Source: Leguminivora glycinivorella (lineage: Eukaryota; Arthropoda; Insecta; Lepidoptera; Tortricidae). From it: a stretch of 64,000 nt of DNA. Positions within the stretch are counted from its first letter, which is position 1. Each line of letters starts with the position of its first letter. Under the pieces are notes generated by a model. That model did no database searches, was not told the origin of the DNA, and saw only the letters and a program-made list of their open reading frames with translations. This document shows, one piece after another, positions 58,301 to 64,000 of this stretch. The DNA lies in assembly GCF_023078275.1 (NCBI RefSeq), contig NC_062990.1, positions 10,245,549 through 10,309,548 on the forward strand, read 5' to 3'. A program made the position numbers and the translations under genes.

Positions 58301-61201
58301 ACGGGAGTGCTTATCTTTTGTTCGTTTTTATAGCCGATAGCTCATAGCTTACTAGCTCGCGGTGGGACCAGTGCCTTAGCGACTGGCTGGAGATTGCTCA
58401 AGATGACAGATAGAGATCTATGGAGGGAGGCCTTTGCCCATCAGTGGGAAACCATGTAAGCTATTAATAATAATAAAGCAGACAGGCAGTTGTAGTAGTA
58501 ACTGATAATGCCTGTATCCAGTCATCAGCAGAAATTGTTGTTAGTTTTTGGTAATAATTTTTAGTTAAACACTATAACTTACTCCCAAATCCGGTGCATT
58601 TCCTGGTCCTCCGTAACCCTGCTCCTGAGGCCTTTGGAACTGGTCTCTCTGTTGAAACTTCCCATCTCTCATCTGCCCCATACCGTGGGGACCATTCGGG
58701 CCCATGTTTGGGCCGTTGGAGCCCATTGGACCCATGTTCTGTGGGCCTTGGCCGTACTGCTGGTTGGAGTATTGATTTTGGTGCATATTTTGATGCTGTA
58801 AAAGAAATTTTTAGGTAAAATGAACGTAATTGAAATGAACAACTTTGTTTTTGTTGCAAGGTTTTAAAAGTTTAATGACTATTTTATGTGGATTTTTGCA
58901 AACTAAATACAATGTATGTATTATTTAAGATTTATGTCAATTTACAGAGACATGAACATGAAAACTTTAAAACATTAGGCAATTTATATTTATGTCTTAC
59001 ACTTTTCAATGCTTTATTATGAATAATAACTTGGCAATAATCCATACTAATATTATAAACGGGAAAGTGTGTGTGTCTGTTTGTTTGTCCATCTTTCACG
59101 GCAAAACAGAGTGACGAATTGACGTGATTTTTTAAGCAGAGATAGTTGAAGGGATGGAGAGTGACATAGGCTACAATTTGTCTCTTTCTAATGCGAGCGA
59201 AGCCGCGGGCAAAAGCTAGTTAGTAATCCATATAATTTAACTTAGTTCAGTTTGCCATTGCCTGTTGCCAAAGGCTCCAGCTTTTTCTAGTATCTCCTCT
59301 GCTTAGCCAGTCCAGTCCAGAAAGCCTCAAATAGAGTACAACAATGATGACCCTAGTGGCCCTGCCTACTATGCCGCGGTCCCGGGTTCGAATCCCGGTA
59401 AGGGCATTTATTTGTGTGATGAACATAGATATTTGTTCCTGAGTCATGGATGTTTTCTATGTATATAAGTATGCATTTTATCCATAGAAGTAAGTATATT
59501 GTCGCCTAGCAACCCTAGTACAAGCTATGCTTGGTGTCCCCCAAAAAGAAGAAAGAAAGAACAATAATAATTACCTGAGGTGGCATATTATTAGGTCCAG
59601 GGCCCTGGTACCCAAATGAGTTGTTATTTGGCCCCGGTCCTGAGTTGGCGGACCACTGCGGGCTCGTCAACTGGTTCGCTGGCATGTTGGGCTCCCATTG
59701 TGGACGGTAGTCTTGCTGGTAATCATTACGCGGCTGGTTGTAGTTCCCTTGTGGACCAAAGTTCTGTTGCGGGTTTTGCTGAAATTATGGCAACAATCTT
59801 TTTAAATAGTGACCTTAATGCAGTCTTAAGGGAAGTGTTGATGGGGAAACGGAAGTATGTGGATAAAGATGTTAGTTAGAATTAGCAGAGTACTTTAACC
59901 TCCTGCCTATGCGTATTTTTAGTTGGAACTATATATCCCAGACATAATGGTGGTCTGTTCTTTGGGCACAGATTATTGATAAGTTACTAATAGGGATGTA
60001 CCGACTATTGATTTGGCCGACTAGGCCGACTACCGACTAGTCGGCGCTTGGGTGGCCGATTAGTCGGCCGACTAGTCGGCCAGAACACAATTTTCGATAA
60101 ATTTTTCGTTCGCGCTTTTCATGATTTTTTACAGATGTTAAAGGTTCATGACAATATTTATATACATTTTCCATTTTTAACAACCGCTTGGCTTAGTGGG
60201 TAGAGTAGTGATCCTGCCTATGAAGTCGATTCCTAGGTAGGAAATTTATTTCTGTGGTGATAACAGATATTTATTGTTTTGACAAAAAAAGGAATTACTA
60301 ATAGTTGCATAATACCACCATAATTTTTAGCTGGTAATTTAATTTTGTACTGTTTTTCTATCACTAATGAAGTGCCGACTAATCGGCCCTTTTTGCCGAC
60401 TACAAATGTGGCCGGATAGTCAGCTTTCCCGACTAGTCGGTACATCCCTAGTTACTAATGTAACAGATCCTTCAATTCCCTGAAAAACGACAAATACCTA
60501 CGCTTTAACTAATTCTAATAAGTTACTATGTCAAACCTCAGAAGAATAGGGAGGTATACTATGTGCCATGCGACGTGCCAACAGGCGGGCGCGTGGCGCT
60601 CCTCCGCCACTCGTTTCCTCAAGGCAGCTGCTAGCGCTAAGGTACATAACAGGCAACCGCGAGCGAGTGACATAGGCCTGCTTCAGGTAGGACAAATGTA
60701 GGCTTTGTAGGAGGTTAATTTTAGAGCTCAAGTACATTGGACATGTAATATGTTTTGTATGATATCTGATGCATGTTAAAGCCTCCCACCGCCACACTAA
60801 GACTGACGAGCCATAGAATTGTTTCATTATTGTAATAGAAAACATTATTTAGAATTTTCAGACACTAAAAAATATAACTGAATTACCGATTTTGAAATAG
60901 GAACAACACGTAGCGCGCATCCCATCACCCAAAATCCGTCCAGACATTTTATAAGGTGGCTCCCTTCGCTTTCATCAGCCAACCCAATTCTTACTTTCTT
61001 CAATCCATTGTCTTTCACCAGTTCATCCAAAATGAAGTCATTCAGATTACACTGCTTTCTAATCAGCAACTTTATGTCTTTATACGTTGTCTGAAAAGAA
61101 TTGATTTCTAGTTATAAAACCGATTAATAGGAAAAGCAACCTTCAAAATATATCTTGGTAGTTCTCACCGTCAATGGCAATCCACTTATTGTTAGCATCA
61201 T
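35849..61201 (-). CDS. Gene D: RRM-like, RS/GRRMSP-repeat, double DUF4780-like protein, about 1574 aa
   Basis: Fourteen coding exons: 61169-61201 (ATGATG start), 60887-61090, 59575-59778, 58583-58795, 57405-57524, 56252-56344, 55801-56066, 54463-54713, 43799-43886, 43127-43208, 38008-39621, 37836-37895, 37403-37426 (24-base microexon) and 35849-37320. All junctions are GT-AG with agreeing phases. The bases sum to 4724, one short of 1575 codons, which is explained by a single missing T in the run 38936-38940. Order: RRM-like domain (residues 1 to about 79); Gln/Asn/Pro/Gly-rich exons; GPFDKPSGPYDK-type repeats; SPGRRM repeats; KFSPRDDF repeats; a charged helical domain; two DUF4780-like domains; an acidic tail. 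Likely a nuclear RNA-associated protein by composition, which is inference. Two retroelements sit in the intron between 54463 and 43886. Confidence 0.75.
38008..39621 (-). CDS. Gene D large exon: Arg/Ser-rich, KFSPRDDF repeats, helical domain
   Basis: Acceptor CAATTTACAG, donor CCAG before GTAAGA. The 5' part is rich in Pro, Arg and Ser with SPRKSRSPTRRDKSQDR (SR-like). It is followed by about eight KFSPRDDF-type units separated by acidic or basic spacers, a coiled RMELHREVLRKMSEELDKDF stretch, charged YEDRPKYEDRPK repeats, then the helical domain with EEITQKILDKHNID and ILRDVMSSFPSQF. The frame shifts once at the five-T run 38936-38940: upstream of it one frame is open, downstream the next. 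Restoring one base would make both the repeat register and the exon phases consistent. Confidence 0.75.
40480..42320. other. Decayed transposon sequence in gene D intron
   Basis: At 42245-42316 the plus strand reads WTARGTYEILKMPFGLNSAP, a fragment of a Ty3/Gypsy reverse transcriptase (MPFGL motif). At 41873-42103 the minus strand reads AISTGMSGGHKERPVPEG, possibly a LINE tail. The rest of 39622-43126 shows no gene. Confidence 0.45.
41188..41330. repeat. Palindromic MITE (GGCCGGTTGCATC)
   Basis: TTAAGGCCGGTTGCATCAAA at the left pairs with TTGGTTGGTGCAAGTGGCCCTTA at the right. Inner arms ATCATCACACTATCTGTCA and TGACACATCATC-type also pair. Confidence 0.65.
42603..42660 (-). repeat. Fragment of the GGCAAACAAGCATACGG repeat family
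   Basis: AGTGACCGCTTTCCATCAGG and CGGACCGTATGCCTGCATGC are the inverse of the block at 29190-29260. Confidence 0.5.
43127..43208 (-). CDS. Gene D exon, 82 bp
   Basis: One base + 27 codons, phase 0 out. YSPTRHMDKHDDFRDKTIRP, donor GTAAGT. Confidence 0.7.
43516..43688 (-). mobile_element. Helitron-like copy, reverse orientation
   Basis: Reads as the inverse of the family: CCCGCGGCTTCGCTCGCGTT, CCTATGTCTCTCTCTATCC, ACACTTTCCCATTTATAATA. The very 3' tip is mutated. Confidence 0.75.
43799..43886 (-). CDS. Gene D exon, 88 bp
   Basis: 2 + 84 + 2 bases. EPGRPQWNAHRISPAKRSPD, basic and Ser/Pro-rich. It bridges the phases between the MSPGRR exon and 43127-43208. Confidence 0.7.
44259..48236 (+). mobile_element. 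R4/Dong-clade non-LTR retrotransposon in a (TAA)n microsatellite
   Basis: About 3.9 kb, flanked by (TAA)n at both ends (about 44262-44282 and 48212-48235). R4-clade Dong elements are known to insert in TAA repeats, so the flanks support the assignment. 3' UTR from 48053 ends AATGAATAAAG before the TAA run. It lies in the gene D intron between 54463 and 43886, opposite to the gene. Confidence 0.8.
44421..48052 (+). pseudogene. R4/Dong-like polyprotein, broken by frameshifts
   Basis: Open pieces in changing frames: 44421 to about 44950 (Ser/Pro/Arg-rich N terminus), about 44960-45427 (helical), 45444-46430 (reverse transcriptase start with SPGPDGLHNFWLKWF, NYRPITCLPTLYK and IDYKKAYDSVPH), 46396-46740 (GIFQGDSLSPL and the YMDD box) and 46664-48052 (thumb, CRACRRPGESLRHIISGC CCHC finger, KPDIVIIDRSQRRAVLVDIT restriction-like endonuclease). 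A single long frame is expected in this clade, so at least three frameshifts and one stop have disabled it. Catalytic residues of both enzymes are still visible. The APE-type endonuclease is absent, as expected. Confidence 0.85.
48334..48832 (+). repeat. BEL/Pao 5' LTR
   Basis: 499 bp, TG...CA ends. Followed directly by TTTTTTGTTCCCTCGACC, where the primer binding site should lie. Confidence 0.9.
49163..52891 (+). CDS. BEL/Pao gag-pol (gag, protease, RT, RNase H)
   Basis: 1242 codons from ATG at 49163. DUF1759-type gag at about residues 95-235 (PFDSKIENWVSFIQIFDSLV). Two or three CCHC-type zinc knuckles at about 305-375 (CVMCSTPGHTFEHC, CIMCCRPSHSVKNC). Aspartic protease with LLDNASACNF at about 422. 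Reverse transcriptase from about 690 (CVFDASAQ near 729, YVDD near 847). Pao-type RNase H from about 1015 (YCDASEKGY, WSDSTVALTW). It ends early at a frameshift near 52845, where one base appears lost, and the pol frame goes on in 52849-53655. No envelope is seen. Confidence 0.9.
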   Translation: MATESFDKNRVGRDYAFVRMEFIHSSCDLKGYCLSDVIRLEEEFHAFQVDLLTATAAGDRKSELEISAQFEKMVKSIKIRLSETGPTVLKTNENTTSSAKLPKITIVPFDSKIENWVSFIQIFDSLVHRKSIPAVEKLHYLLSSVTGYAFDLIKNYPLCDENYMIAYNTLKEHFDKKRIIASLFYEKILNCEVARSKSPSELVRICRTFKENIEILSKYKLPDRNFMLFHSLWSKLDASTKEAFELQLNSTTEIPSYEELMSFIEKRSQALENSLGKSLTVSSKPVSNKPVLNKVKSSFLVPPVNNVSDCVMCSTPGHTFEHCSKFLELRPMDRFAQVKEKKLCIMCCRPSHSVKNCKSSVSCGVCKHRHHTLLHFDKELEPSTRQTQVTLTVHNANAPSLFSTAIVMIKNKYNHLVPIRMLLDNASACNFVTLECARKLGIPIKVNSPSVNGVGLASTDTFGIVDCEIVPANGDSSCTFSFEAYVLPKICPDMPLEPLNVSSWMHLKDLDLADPYFHKSGPIDMLVSVNLFAAALQSGVVKGNPDEPIAVRTVFGWLVMGECPRDINTSRSRCSKGSGGDTERCFLVSSLSLDNSIKRFWELEGFDLPKNIVLSKSELSCENQMENSYCRSPEGRMVVPLTYVDPQDKPRFSNSREIALKRLLNLERKFKLNPQFRTAYVNFMDDYLSCGHMEEVGPPVASEGQFYYIPHHGILRPDSVTTPLRCVFDASAQDSSGQSLNSALLPGPKLQNNIFDLLVRFRWHAVVFTGDIKQMYRQFLVALQDCDYQRILWRPSSDEPVKDYRLLTVTYGVSCAPYQALWCISKLAKEFSSRFPQGAAVLARDAYVDDIVSGADSVEDALVLRQQLVEILSSAQLHLRKWTSNNPEFLKGLPGSELYSEQLHNFENVHDLSLKILGLSWLPKEDTFTFKTSLNDCRCTKRSILSDIARIFDPLGLLSPVVFFAKYLIQLLWVSGVDWDNEVPTDIAQEWRKFKSQLVKMNSLSIPRRMVESFVSLQLHGYCDASEKGYCAVIYCRVVQNDGTIVVRLCCAKTKVAPLRKCSIPRCELLAAVLLSDLVVSFTDALKDVHTFDDIYAWSDSTVALTWIRSCSSKWKTFVANRVAHIQENISPEKWHHVSGLDNPADCGSRGLLPADLIEHTLWWAGPTWLSKPQESWPQSEIFPDQAASNEQKIYSLLTASNMSMIDDILNRFSSLQRILRILPIVLGSCTIYKCHLRDIQI
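52849..53655 (+). pseudogene. BEL/Pao pol 3' part: integrase zinc finger and C-terminal domain only
   Basis: Starts in the next frame after the frameshift. It has the integrase H2C2 finger (HHRFMHPGLQTLQ ... CMKCFRAR), then passes within a few residues to LGPLQRWKLLQKIHQDFWRK and the GTLVLIVNEQCSPMKWKIGR block of the Pao C-terminal domain (DUF5641). The DDE catalytic core (about 150-200 residues) normally between these is absent, and the reading frame is kept across the loss, so it is a clean internal deletion. The copy cannot supply its own integrase. Confidence 0.85.
53847..54340 (+). repeat. BEL/Pao 3' LTR
   Basis: 494 bp, near-identical to 48334-48832. Confidence 0.9.
54463..54713 (-). 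CDS. Gene D exon of MSPGRR repeats
   Basis: Acceptor TCTTTATCAG, donor GTGAGT. About twelve copies of MSPGRR in a row, with two variants (MSPVRR, MSPGR), then DDRRSPGRMGPG. The DNA repeat is near-perfect at 18 bases (CGACGCATGTCACCCGGT-like), so copy number may vary among individuals. SPGRR motifs resemble SR-protein phosphorylation sites. Confidence 0.8.
55526..55769 (-). pseudogene. Two extra copies of the exon tail (55682-55769 and 55526-55615)
   Basis: Both repeat GATTATGGTC...AAGTCACCCAGGAGACAC and end at a GT donor. The upstream copy has lost four bases and contains an in-frame stop in the phase required. The other is 90 bases, could be spliced as a phase-neutral cassette, but would then be read in a frame different from that of the parent exon. 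Confidence 0.65.
55801..56066 (-). CDS. Gene D exon of GPFDKPS/GPYDK repeats
   Basis: Eight to nine seven-residue units of the type SGPYDKP, then DKDYGRPKSPRRHSPGR and a donor GTAAGC. It ends in phase 2, which fits the next exon at 54713. Its 3' third is repeated twice more downstream (55682-55769 and 55526-55615). Confidence 0.75.
56252..56344 (-). CDS. Gene D exon, 93 bp
   Basis: Phase 0 both sides. Encodes Gln/Ser/Pro/Gly-rich sequence with FQGPSQYSPGQSSGPSQPQP. Confidence 0.75.
56770..56885. repeat. Palindromic MITE (GGGTCCACACAGAGCGAGGC)
   Basis: CCGGGTCCACACAGAGCGAG and GCATGCCGCGAGGCA pair with TGCCTCGGCTCGCGGC and GTGTGTGGACCGGG. 115 bp, gene D intron. Confidence 0.7.
56897..57079 (+). 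mobile_element. Helitron-like copy
   Basis: CCATACTAATATTACGAATG to CCGCGGGCAAAAGCTAGT, with all family landmarks. Confidence 0.85.
57129..57288. repeat. 160-bp GC-rich near-perfect palindrome
   Basis: AGGGTCCCCCCACATCTAGC, GTCTCGCGAGCGTAGCGTCG, GGCTAACTGTATG and the inverse CATACAGTTGGCC, CGACGCTACGCTCGCGAGAC, GCTAGATGTGGGG. Centre GACGTCGCGTCGACGTCGCG is itself palindromic. Confidence 0.85.
57405..57524 (-). CDS. Gene D exon, 120 bp
   Basis: Phase 0 both sides. HVLRTVEIVDTPMNRSGPQP followed by PNRFPGPNYPPQNKP, proline-rich. Confidence 0.75.
57537..57730 (-). repeat. Lepidopteran dispersed repeat, partner of 1995-2330
   Basis: GCGTTATCCCGGCATTTGCC, ACAACTAATCCCAAGATTTG and GCGACTGCCATCTGACCTTC, inverse of the degenerate copy at 1995-2330. 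Confidence 0.55.
57780..57905 (+). mobile_element. LINE 3' end
   Basis: GCCTTATAGCATTAAGTCCG, then TTTTTTGTGCAATAAAGATT and (AAAT)n. This is a typical jockey/CR1-type 3' UTR of Lepidoptera, with no coding part. Confidence 0.55.
58145..58379. mobile_element. PIF/Harbinger-like MITE, copy 2
   Basis: Same family as 21689-21925. TTA on both sides, ends GGCACTGGTCCCACC and GGTGGGACCAGTGCC, arms of about 100 bp. The left arm has a small deletion (AACGAAAAGATAATCACTCC). Confidence 0.8.
58583..58795 (-). CDS. Gene D exon, 213 bp
   Basis: Phase 0 both sides, 71 codons, Asn/Gln/Met/Gly-rich (MGPMGSNGPNMGPNGPHGMG), donor GTAAGT. Prion-like composition. Confidence 0.8.
59042..59220 (+). mobile_element. 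Helitron-like copy
   Basis: CCATACTAATATTATAAACG to CCGCGGGCAAAAGCTAGT. Confidence 0.85.
59350..59550 (+). mobile_element. tRNA-derived SINE with head
   Basis: CCTAGTGGCCCTGCCTACTA (box A-like), GGTCCCGGGTTCGAATCCCGG (box B with T arm), then TAAGGGCATTTATTTGTGTG and TTGTTCCTGAGTCATGGATG, a SINE pattern common in Lepidoptera. Confidence 0.75.
59575..59778 (-). CDS. Gene D exon, 204 bp
   Basis: Phase 0 both sides, 68 codons, Asn/Gln/Pro-rich (QQNFGPQGNYNQPRNDYQQD). Confidence 0.8.
59991..60450. mobile_element. Non-autonomous hAT element with 8-bp target duplication
   Basis: Ends TAGGGATGTACCGACTA and TAGTCGGTACATCCCTA are inverted. GTTACTAA is repeated exactly at 59983-59990 and 60451-60458. 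Sub-terminal CCGACTAGTCGG motifs are repeated many times. A second element, a SINE-like sequence, interrupts it at about 60182-60300. Confidence 0.9.
60182..60300 (+). mobile_element. SINE-like insertion nested in the hAT element
   Basis: ACCGCTTGGCTTAGTGGGTAG (box A) and GAAGTCGATTCCTAGGTAGG (box B-like), then AAATTTATTTCTGTGGTGAT and ACAGATATTTATTG, a diverged relative of the SINE at 59350. Confidence 0.55.
60887..61090 (-). CDS. Gene D exon 2: RRM-like domain
   Basis: 68 codons, phase 0 both sides. With exon 1 (MMLTISGLPLT, an RNP2-like strand) it gives helix (YKDIKLLIRKQCNL), strand (KKVRIGLADE, RNP1 position), helix (GSHLIKCLDGFWVMG) and strand (CALRVVPISK). RNP1 aromatics are absent, so RNA binding is uncertain. 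Gene E has the same two exons. Confidence 0.75.
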
Positions 61202-61832
61202 CTTGACGAGATTAATATAAATTGTCTTATTAACGCAAAGAAACACTTATCTTAACACTATTCATTATTTAAAAACGCATTTAGTAATTCTGCAAAATTG
61301 TAATCACAAGCAATTCCTTTCGACGCTAGAAAAGATTTATTATTTATAATCTGTGGAAGGCAAACGAAGATGGTCTGTGCTACGATGTTTTCGTTTCACG
61401 AAGTTTGATGATGTTCAATATTATTTTACTCATTGTCATGAAATCACTTTGTGTATAAATATTTAATGTATTAAAAAATATATTTTTTAAATCATAACAT
61501 ATGTTTTTGAGGCAAAGTTGTTATAACTTCTTATTAATTTCAAAGTTTCAGTGTGTAGTTTGTTCATACTTTGTTTGATATTTCGTGTAACCGAAAATTT
61601 ACCCGGATTTCCGATATTCAAGCGACTGTCACTGTCAATATCACGGTGATCGTGCGGTGATTCACGCAAGCATTCTATTCTGTCAAGAAATTGCAAATGG
61701 AGGACAGGCGGTAGAAAGACTAGAAAGTTGCGCTTTGGTTGCGCTTTTCAGCAATTTCTGTGAAAAGATTGCGGCACGAGTAAGATTTAAGTCAGTTTCC
61801 ATTTTGTTGATGGAAACGTGAACAGTAACAAG
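61202..61832. promoter_or_regulatory. Shared divergent promoter region of genes D and E
   Basis: 631 bases between the two start codons, head to head. It has no long open frame and no repeat that I recognise. GTCACTGTCAATATCACGGTG at about 61627-61648 and GCGGTGATTCACGCAAG nearby are the least AT-rich parts. No convincing TATA box is seen. Confidence 0.5.
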
Positions 61833-62677
61833 ATGTTACTAACCATACACAACCTACCGAGTTCTGTAAGTCTTTTGTGATTGTTTAAAAATGTTCATTG
61901 ATGACATTGATACACTCAAACAGAGTCCTACAATTTTGTTTTGCTTTTGCAGACTCGTTACGCGGATGTAAAAAGCTTGCTGAAGGATAAATGCGGTCTG
62001 ACGGAAGTTATCGTAGACAATTTGGTTAATGAGGGTAAAAGCAAGAAAGTGACTGTGGGACTAGCCACTGAGGATGATGGCGCGTTTGTGGTCAGAAAAC
62101 TCAACGGGTTGCTTATCAACGGGCAGCAGCTGTATATCGAGGACAAAAGGCGATCCACGGTAATACATCTGTGTATTTTTAGTCTTAAAACAAAGATACT
62201 AAAACCAAAATTTTCTTATGCAATAAAATAGGAACATTAAGAGCCTTAGTACCCATTACTTACCAATAACTGAAAAGTTTTTAACTCTAAGCCAGGATTT
62301 AAAATATGGCGGAACCAAATATTCGGCTGAATGTTCGGTTCATTAACAGCTGAATCAAATGTTCGGCCGAATATTCATATTCGGCAACGGGTACGTACCG
62401 TACATCCGATAATGCTGACTATTAATTCTTCTAAAACTCCATAAAGTGATCTACAAACTGTAACCAGTGACGAGAAACTGGTGCTGTTTGGTTCACCATT
62501 GCTACTATAATTTATTATGCTATTATTGTTTGTTCATAGGCTGACCAGCCGTACCGCCCAGGAGGCCTCGACCCTGTTCAGCCTAGTCCCATGATGCAAC
62601 CCGTAATGGCACCGATGGTTCCATCATGGAACCAGACGGTAGCCATGCCTTACATGCAGCCGATGGCAGTAGATCAA
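61833..62677 (+). CDS. Gene E: RRM-like protein, 5' part (continues past the window)
   Basis: Exons 61833-61865 (11 codons), 61953-62159 (69 codons) and 62540-62677 (46 codons), all phase 0, GT-AG. Exon 1 starts MLLTIHNLPSS. Exon 2 begins TRYADVKSLLKDKCGLTEVI and includes KKVTVGLATEDDGAFVVRKL and QQLYIED. Exon 3 is Pro/Met-rich (PSPMMQPVMAPMVPSWNQ). The exon sizes and phases and the residues (G-L-x-x-V/F-I, K-K-V-x-x-G-L-A, L-x-G) match exons 1 and 2 of gene D, so the two are divergent paralogues. Later exons lie beyond 64000. Function unknown, with a single-strand nucleic acid role inferred only from the fold pattern. Confidence 0.8.
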
Positions 62678-62935
62678 GTAAGTGGAATGTTAAGATTATT
62701 ACAATTGCTCCTACTTACAAATGTGCTGGAAAAATAGGAAATAAATAAGCTGGATGTAGGTGTTGCCAGTTGGATGGATTATTTAGGCTTGCTATTTAAC
62801 TATAGCAAGACTATGCTTATAGCTACAGTTAAACTACTGAAGGAGATTTAGATTTAATGTCATTATACAACATCACAAAATTTGATAAAAACAGTTGTCT
62901 TATATTGAAAACATATAGATCTGGATCTGAATAGG

Positions 62936-63396
62936 TAGGTCCACACAGCAAACCATCTTCTAAGGCAATGTCTTAGCAAAGCTCATCAGAAGCACATCAA
63001 TGGTCCATCAATACAAATAGGTGAATTAAAAAAGGTTCTGCACTTCTGACTGATCGGAAATAGTGAGTATCTCATTGTTGATCTATTATTTTCTAGCACT
63101 ATGCTGAAAGTAGACATCTTGAAATGGTACTTATTTTTTAGGCATCTATAATTGTTCTTTACTCCCAATTGCTAAAAGTTGTCAGTTCTTCAGTGAAATC
63201 TGATCACACCTATCTCCTAAAATTTAACCATTTTGTTTTTCGGATTATTTGAGAAGCAAAATATAAGATACCTACAATTCCTGACAATAAATATATAGCC
63301 ACCATTTTGAACACCTGACGAACGCTGTCTTGCCAAGCTCGAGAGCTTGGTCGCATAAACGGATTGATCAGCTTGCTATGTGTGGACCTGCCTAAT
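62936..63396. repeat. Interrupted foldback MITE (GTAGGTCCACACAGCAA)
   Basis: TAGGTAGGTCCACACAGCAA at the left pairs with TTGCTATGTGTGGACCTGCCTA at the right. AGCAAAGCTCATC and similar sub-arms are separated by about 320 bases of other sequence, so a second insertion probably split it. Confidence 0.55.
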
Positions 63397-64000
63397 GCCA
63401 GTAGCGGATTTGCCGTAAGCTACAGTTGGCCCAGGCTTAGGATGCCTGGGGTGGCATTCATGAGGTACGATTGTATGGTGTGGTGTTGAGACAGAACCAG
63501 TAGTTACCAGATGGCTTGGGTCCTAAAGTGGCTCACTCTGCAAATCCGCCACTGCCAAATGATTAATGATCCCACGGATTCCTTGGAAATAGTACCATGA
63601 ACAAAAGGATGCCTTTTTCTGTACTCATAGAAAATGTTATGGATGGAAATTGACACAGTCAGTTTCCATAGAAAAAAGCTGTATGCAAACTGTGGTTGGT
63701 TATAAACTACAAGTTGTTTTGGTAATTATCATTTCTTGTGTAATCCAATTTTAATGTAATGTGTAATTGGATAAAAAGGTCCAAGTAGGGATGGTTGGTT
63801 TTTGGAAGAATTCTGAAACTCACCAACCTGAAATTGGATAATTTTGAAAAGTTTTTGAGAGTTGAAATCATAATCGATCAAGGAGTCAAACACTGCATTA
63901 AAAACTTTATTGAAGGGTGTGTAATGGACACAGATTGACAGGCACATTTCTGGAAGCTATTGCGGCCGGCAGAAAACTGGTTGTCAATGGAAATCTTTAC
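63397..64000. other. Gene E intron, nothing recognised
   Basis: AT-rich, with no exon candidate having matching phase and no repeat identified. Confidence 0.4.

Noticed and set aside
43516..59220. Helitron-like copies as protein-coding autonomous Helitrons
   Set aside because: Each copy is only 170-240 bases with no Rep/helicase reading frame; they are non-autonomous.

Overview
The window looks like moth or butterfly (ditrysian Lepidoptera) nuclear DNA. It is AT-rich, its genes are split by GT-AG introns, and it carries Lepidoptera-type repeats: many Helitron-like copies with the 3' motif GCGAGCGAAGCCGCGGGCAAAAGCTAGT-like in halves, tRNA-derived SINEs, RTE tails ending in (TGA)n, an R4/Dong-type LINE in (TAA)n, a BEL/Pao LTR element, and many palindromic MITEs. 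No rRNA, CRISPR array or bacterial-style operon is seen. Exon calls come from reading frames, splice sites and matching intron phases, not from transcripts.

Layout. 0-8.5 kb: relics of a Tc1/mariner element, a P-element-like THAP transposase (minus strand, broken by frameshifts, with a 766-bp palindrome in one intron) and a truncated LINE. 8.6-17.9 kb: the 3' half of a plus-strand EF-hand gene that I recognise as dynein regulatory complex protein 8 (EFCAB2-like). A complete eight-exon gene (gene B, predicted 816 aa) lies antisense inside one of its introns. 18.1-32.6 kb: gene C, minus strand, 11 coding exons, predicted 491 aa. It shares C-terminal exon layout with gene B, including a 169-bp exon in the same phase. 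Its introns hold a 5-kb inverted-repeat-bounded, GC-rich block with a 97-bp tandem array. 35.4-61.2 kb: gene D, minus strand, about 14 coding exons, predicted about 1574 aa. It has an RRM-like start, a long Gln/Pro/Gly-rich then Arg/Ser-rich disordered middle, a helical domain, and a last exon with two DUF4780-like domains. An R4/Dong-like LINE (44.3-48.2 kb) and a BEL/Pao element (48.3-54.3 kb) sit in one of its introns. 61.8 kb to the end: gene E, plus strand, divergent from D, with the same first two exons (11 codons, then an RRM-like exon of 69 versus 68 codons); it runs out of the window.

Reading of the locus. B, C, D and E look like one locally expanded family of RNA-binding-like, low-complexity proteins. 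B and C share one C-terminal layout, D and E one N-terminal layout, and B and D both have a charged or low-complexity stretch followed by a helical domain. I know no function for any of them. The D/E pair shares a 631-bp divergent promoter region. Gene D has one apparent one-base loss in a T run (38936-38940) that could be an assembly error or a real break, and every other exon phase in D fits. The B-to-E cluster is the best candidate for something undescribed. The inverted-repeat GC block at 22.3-27.4 kb is the second.
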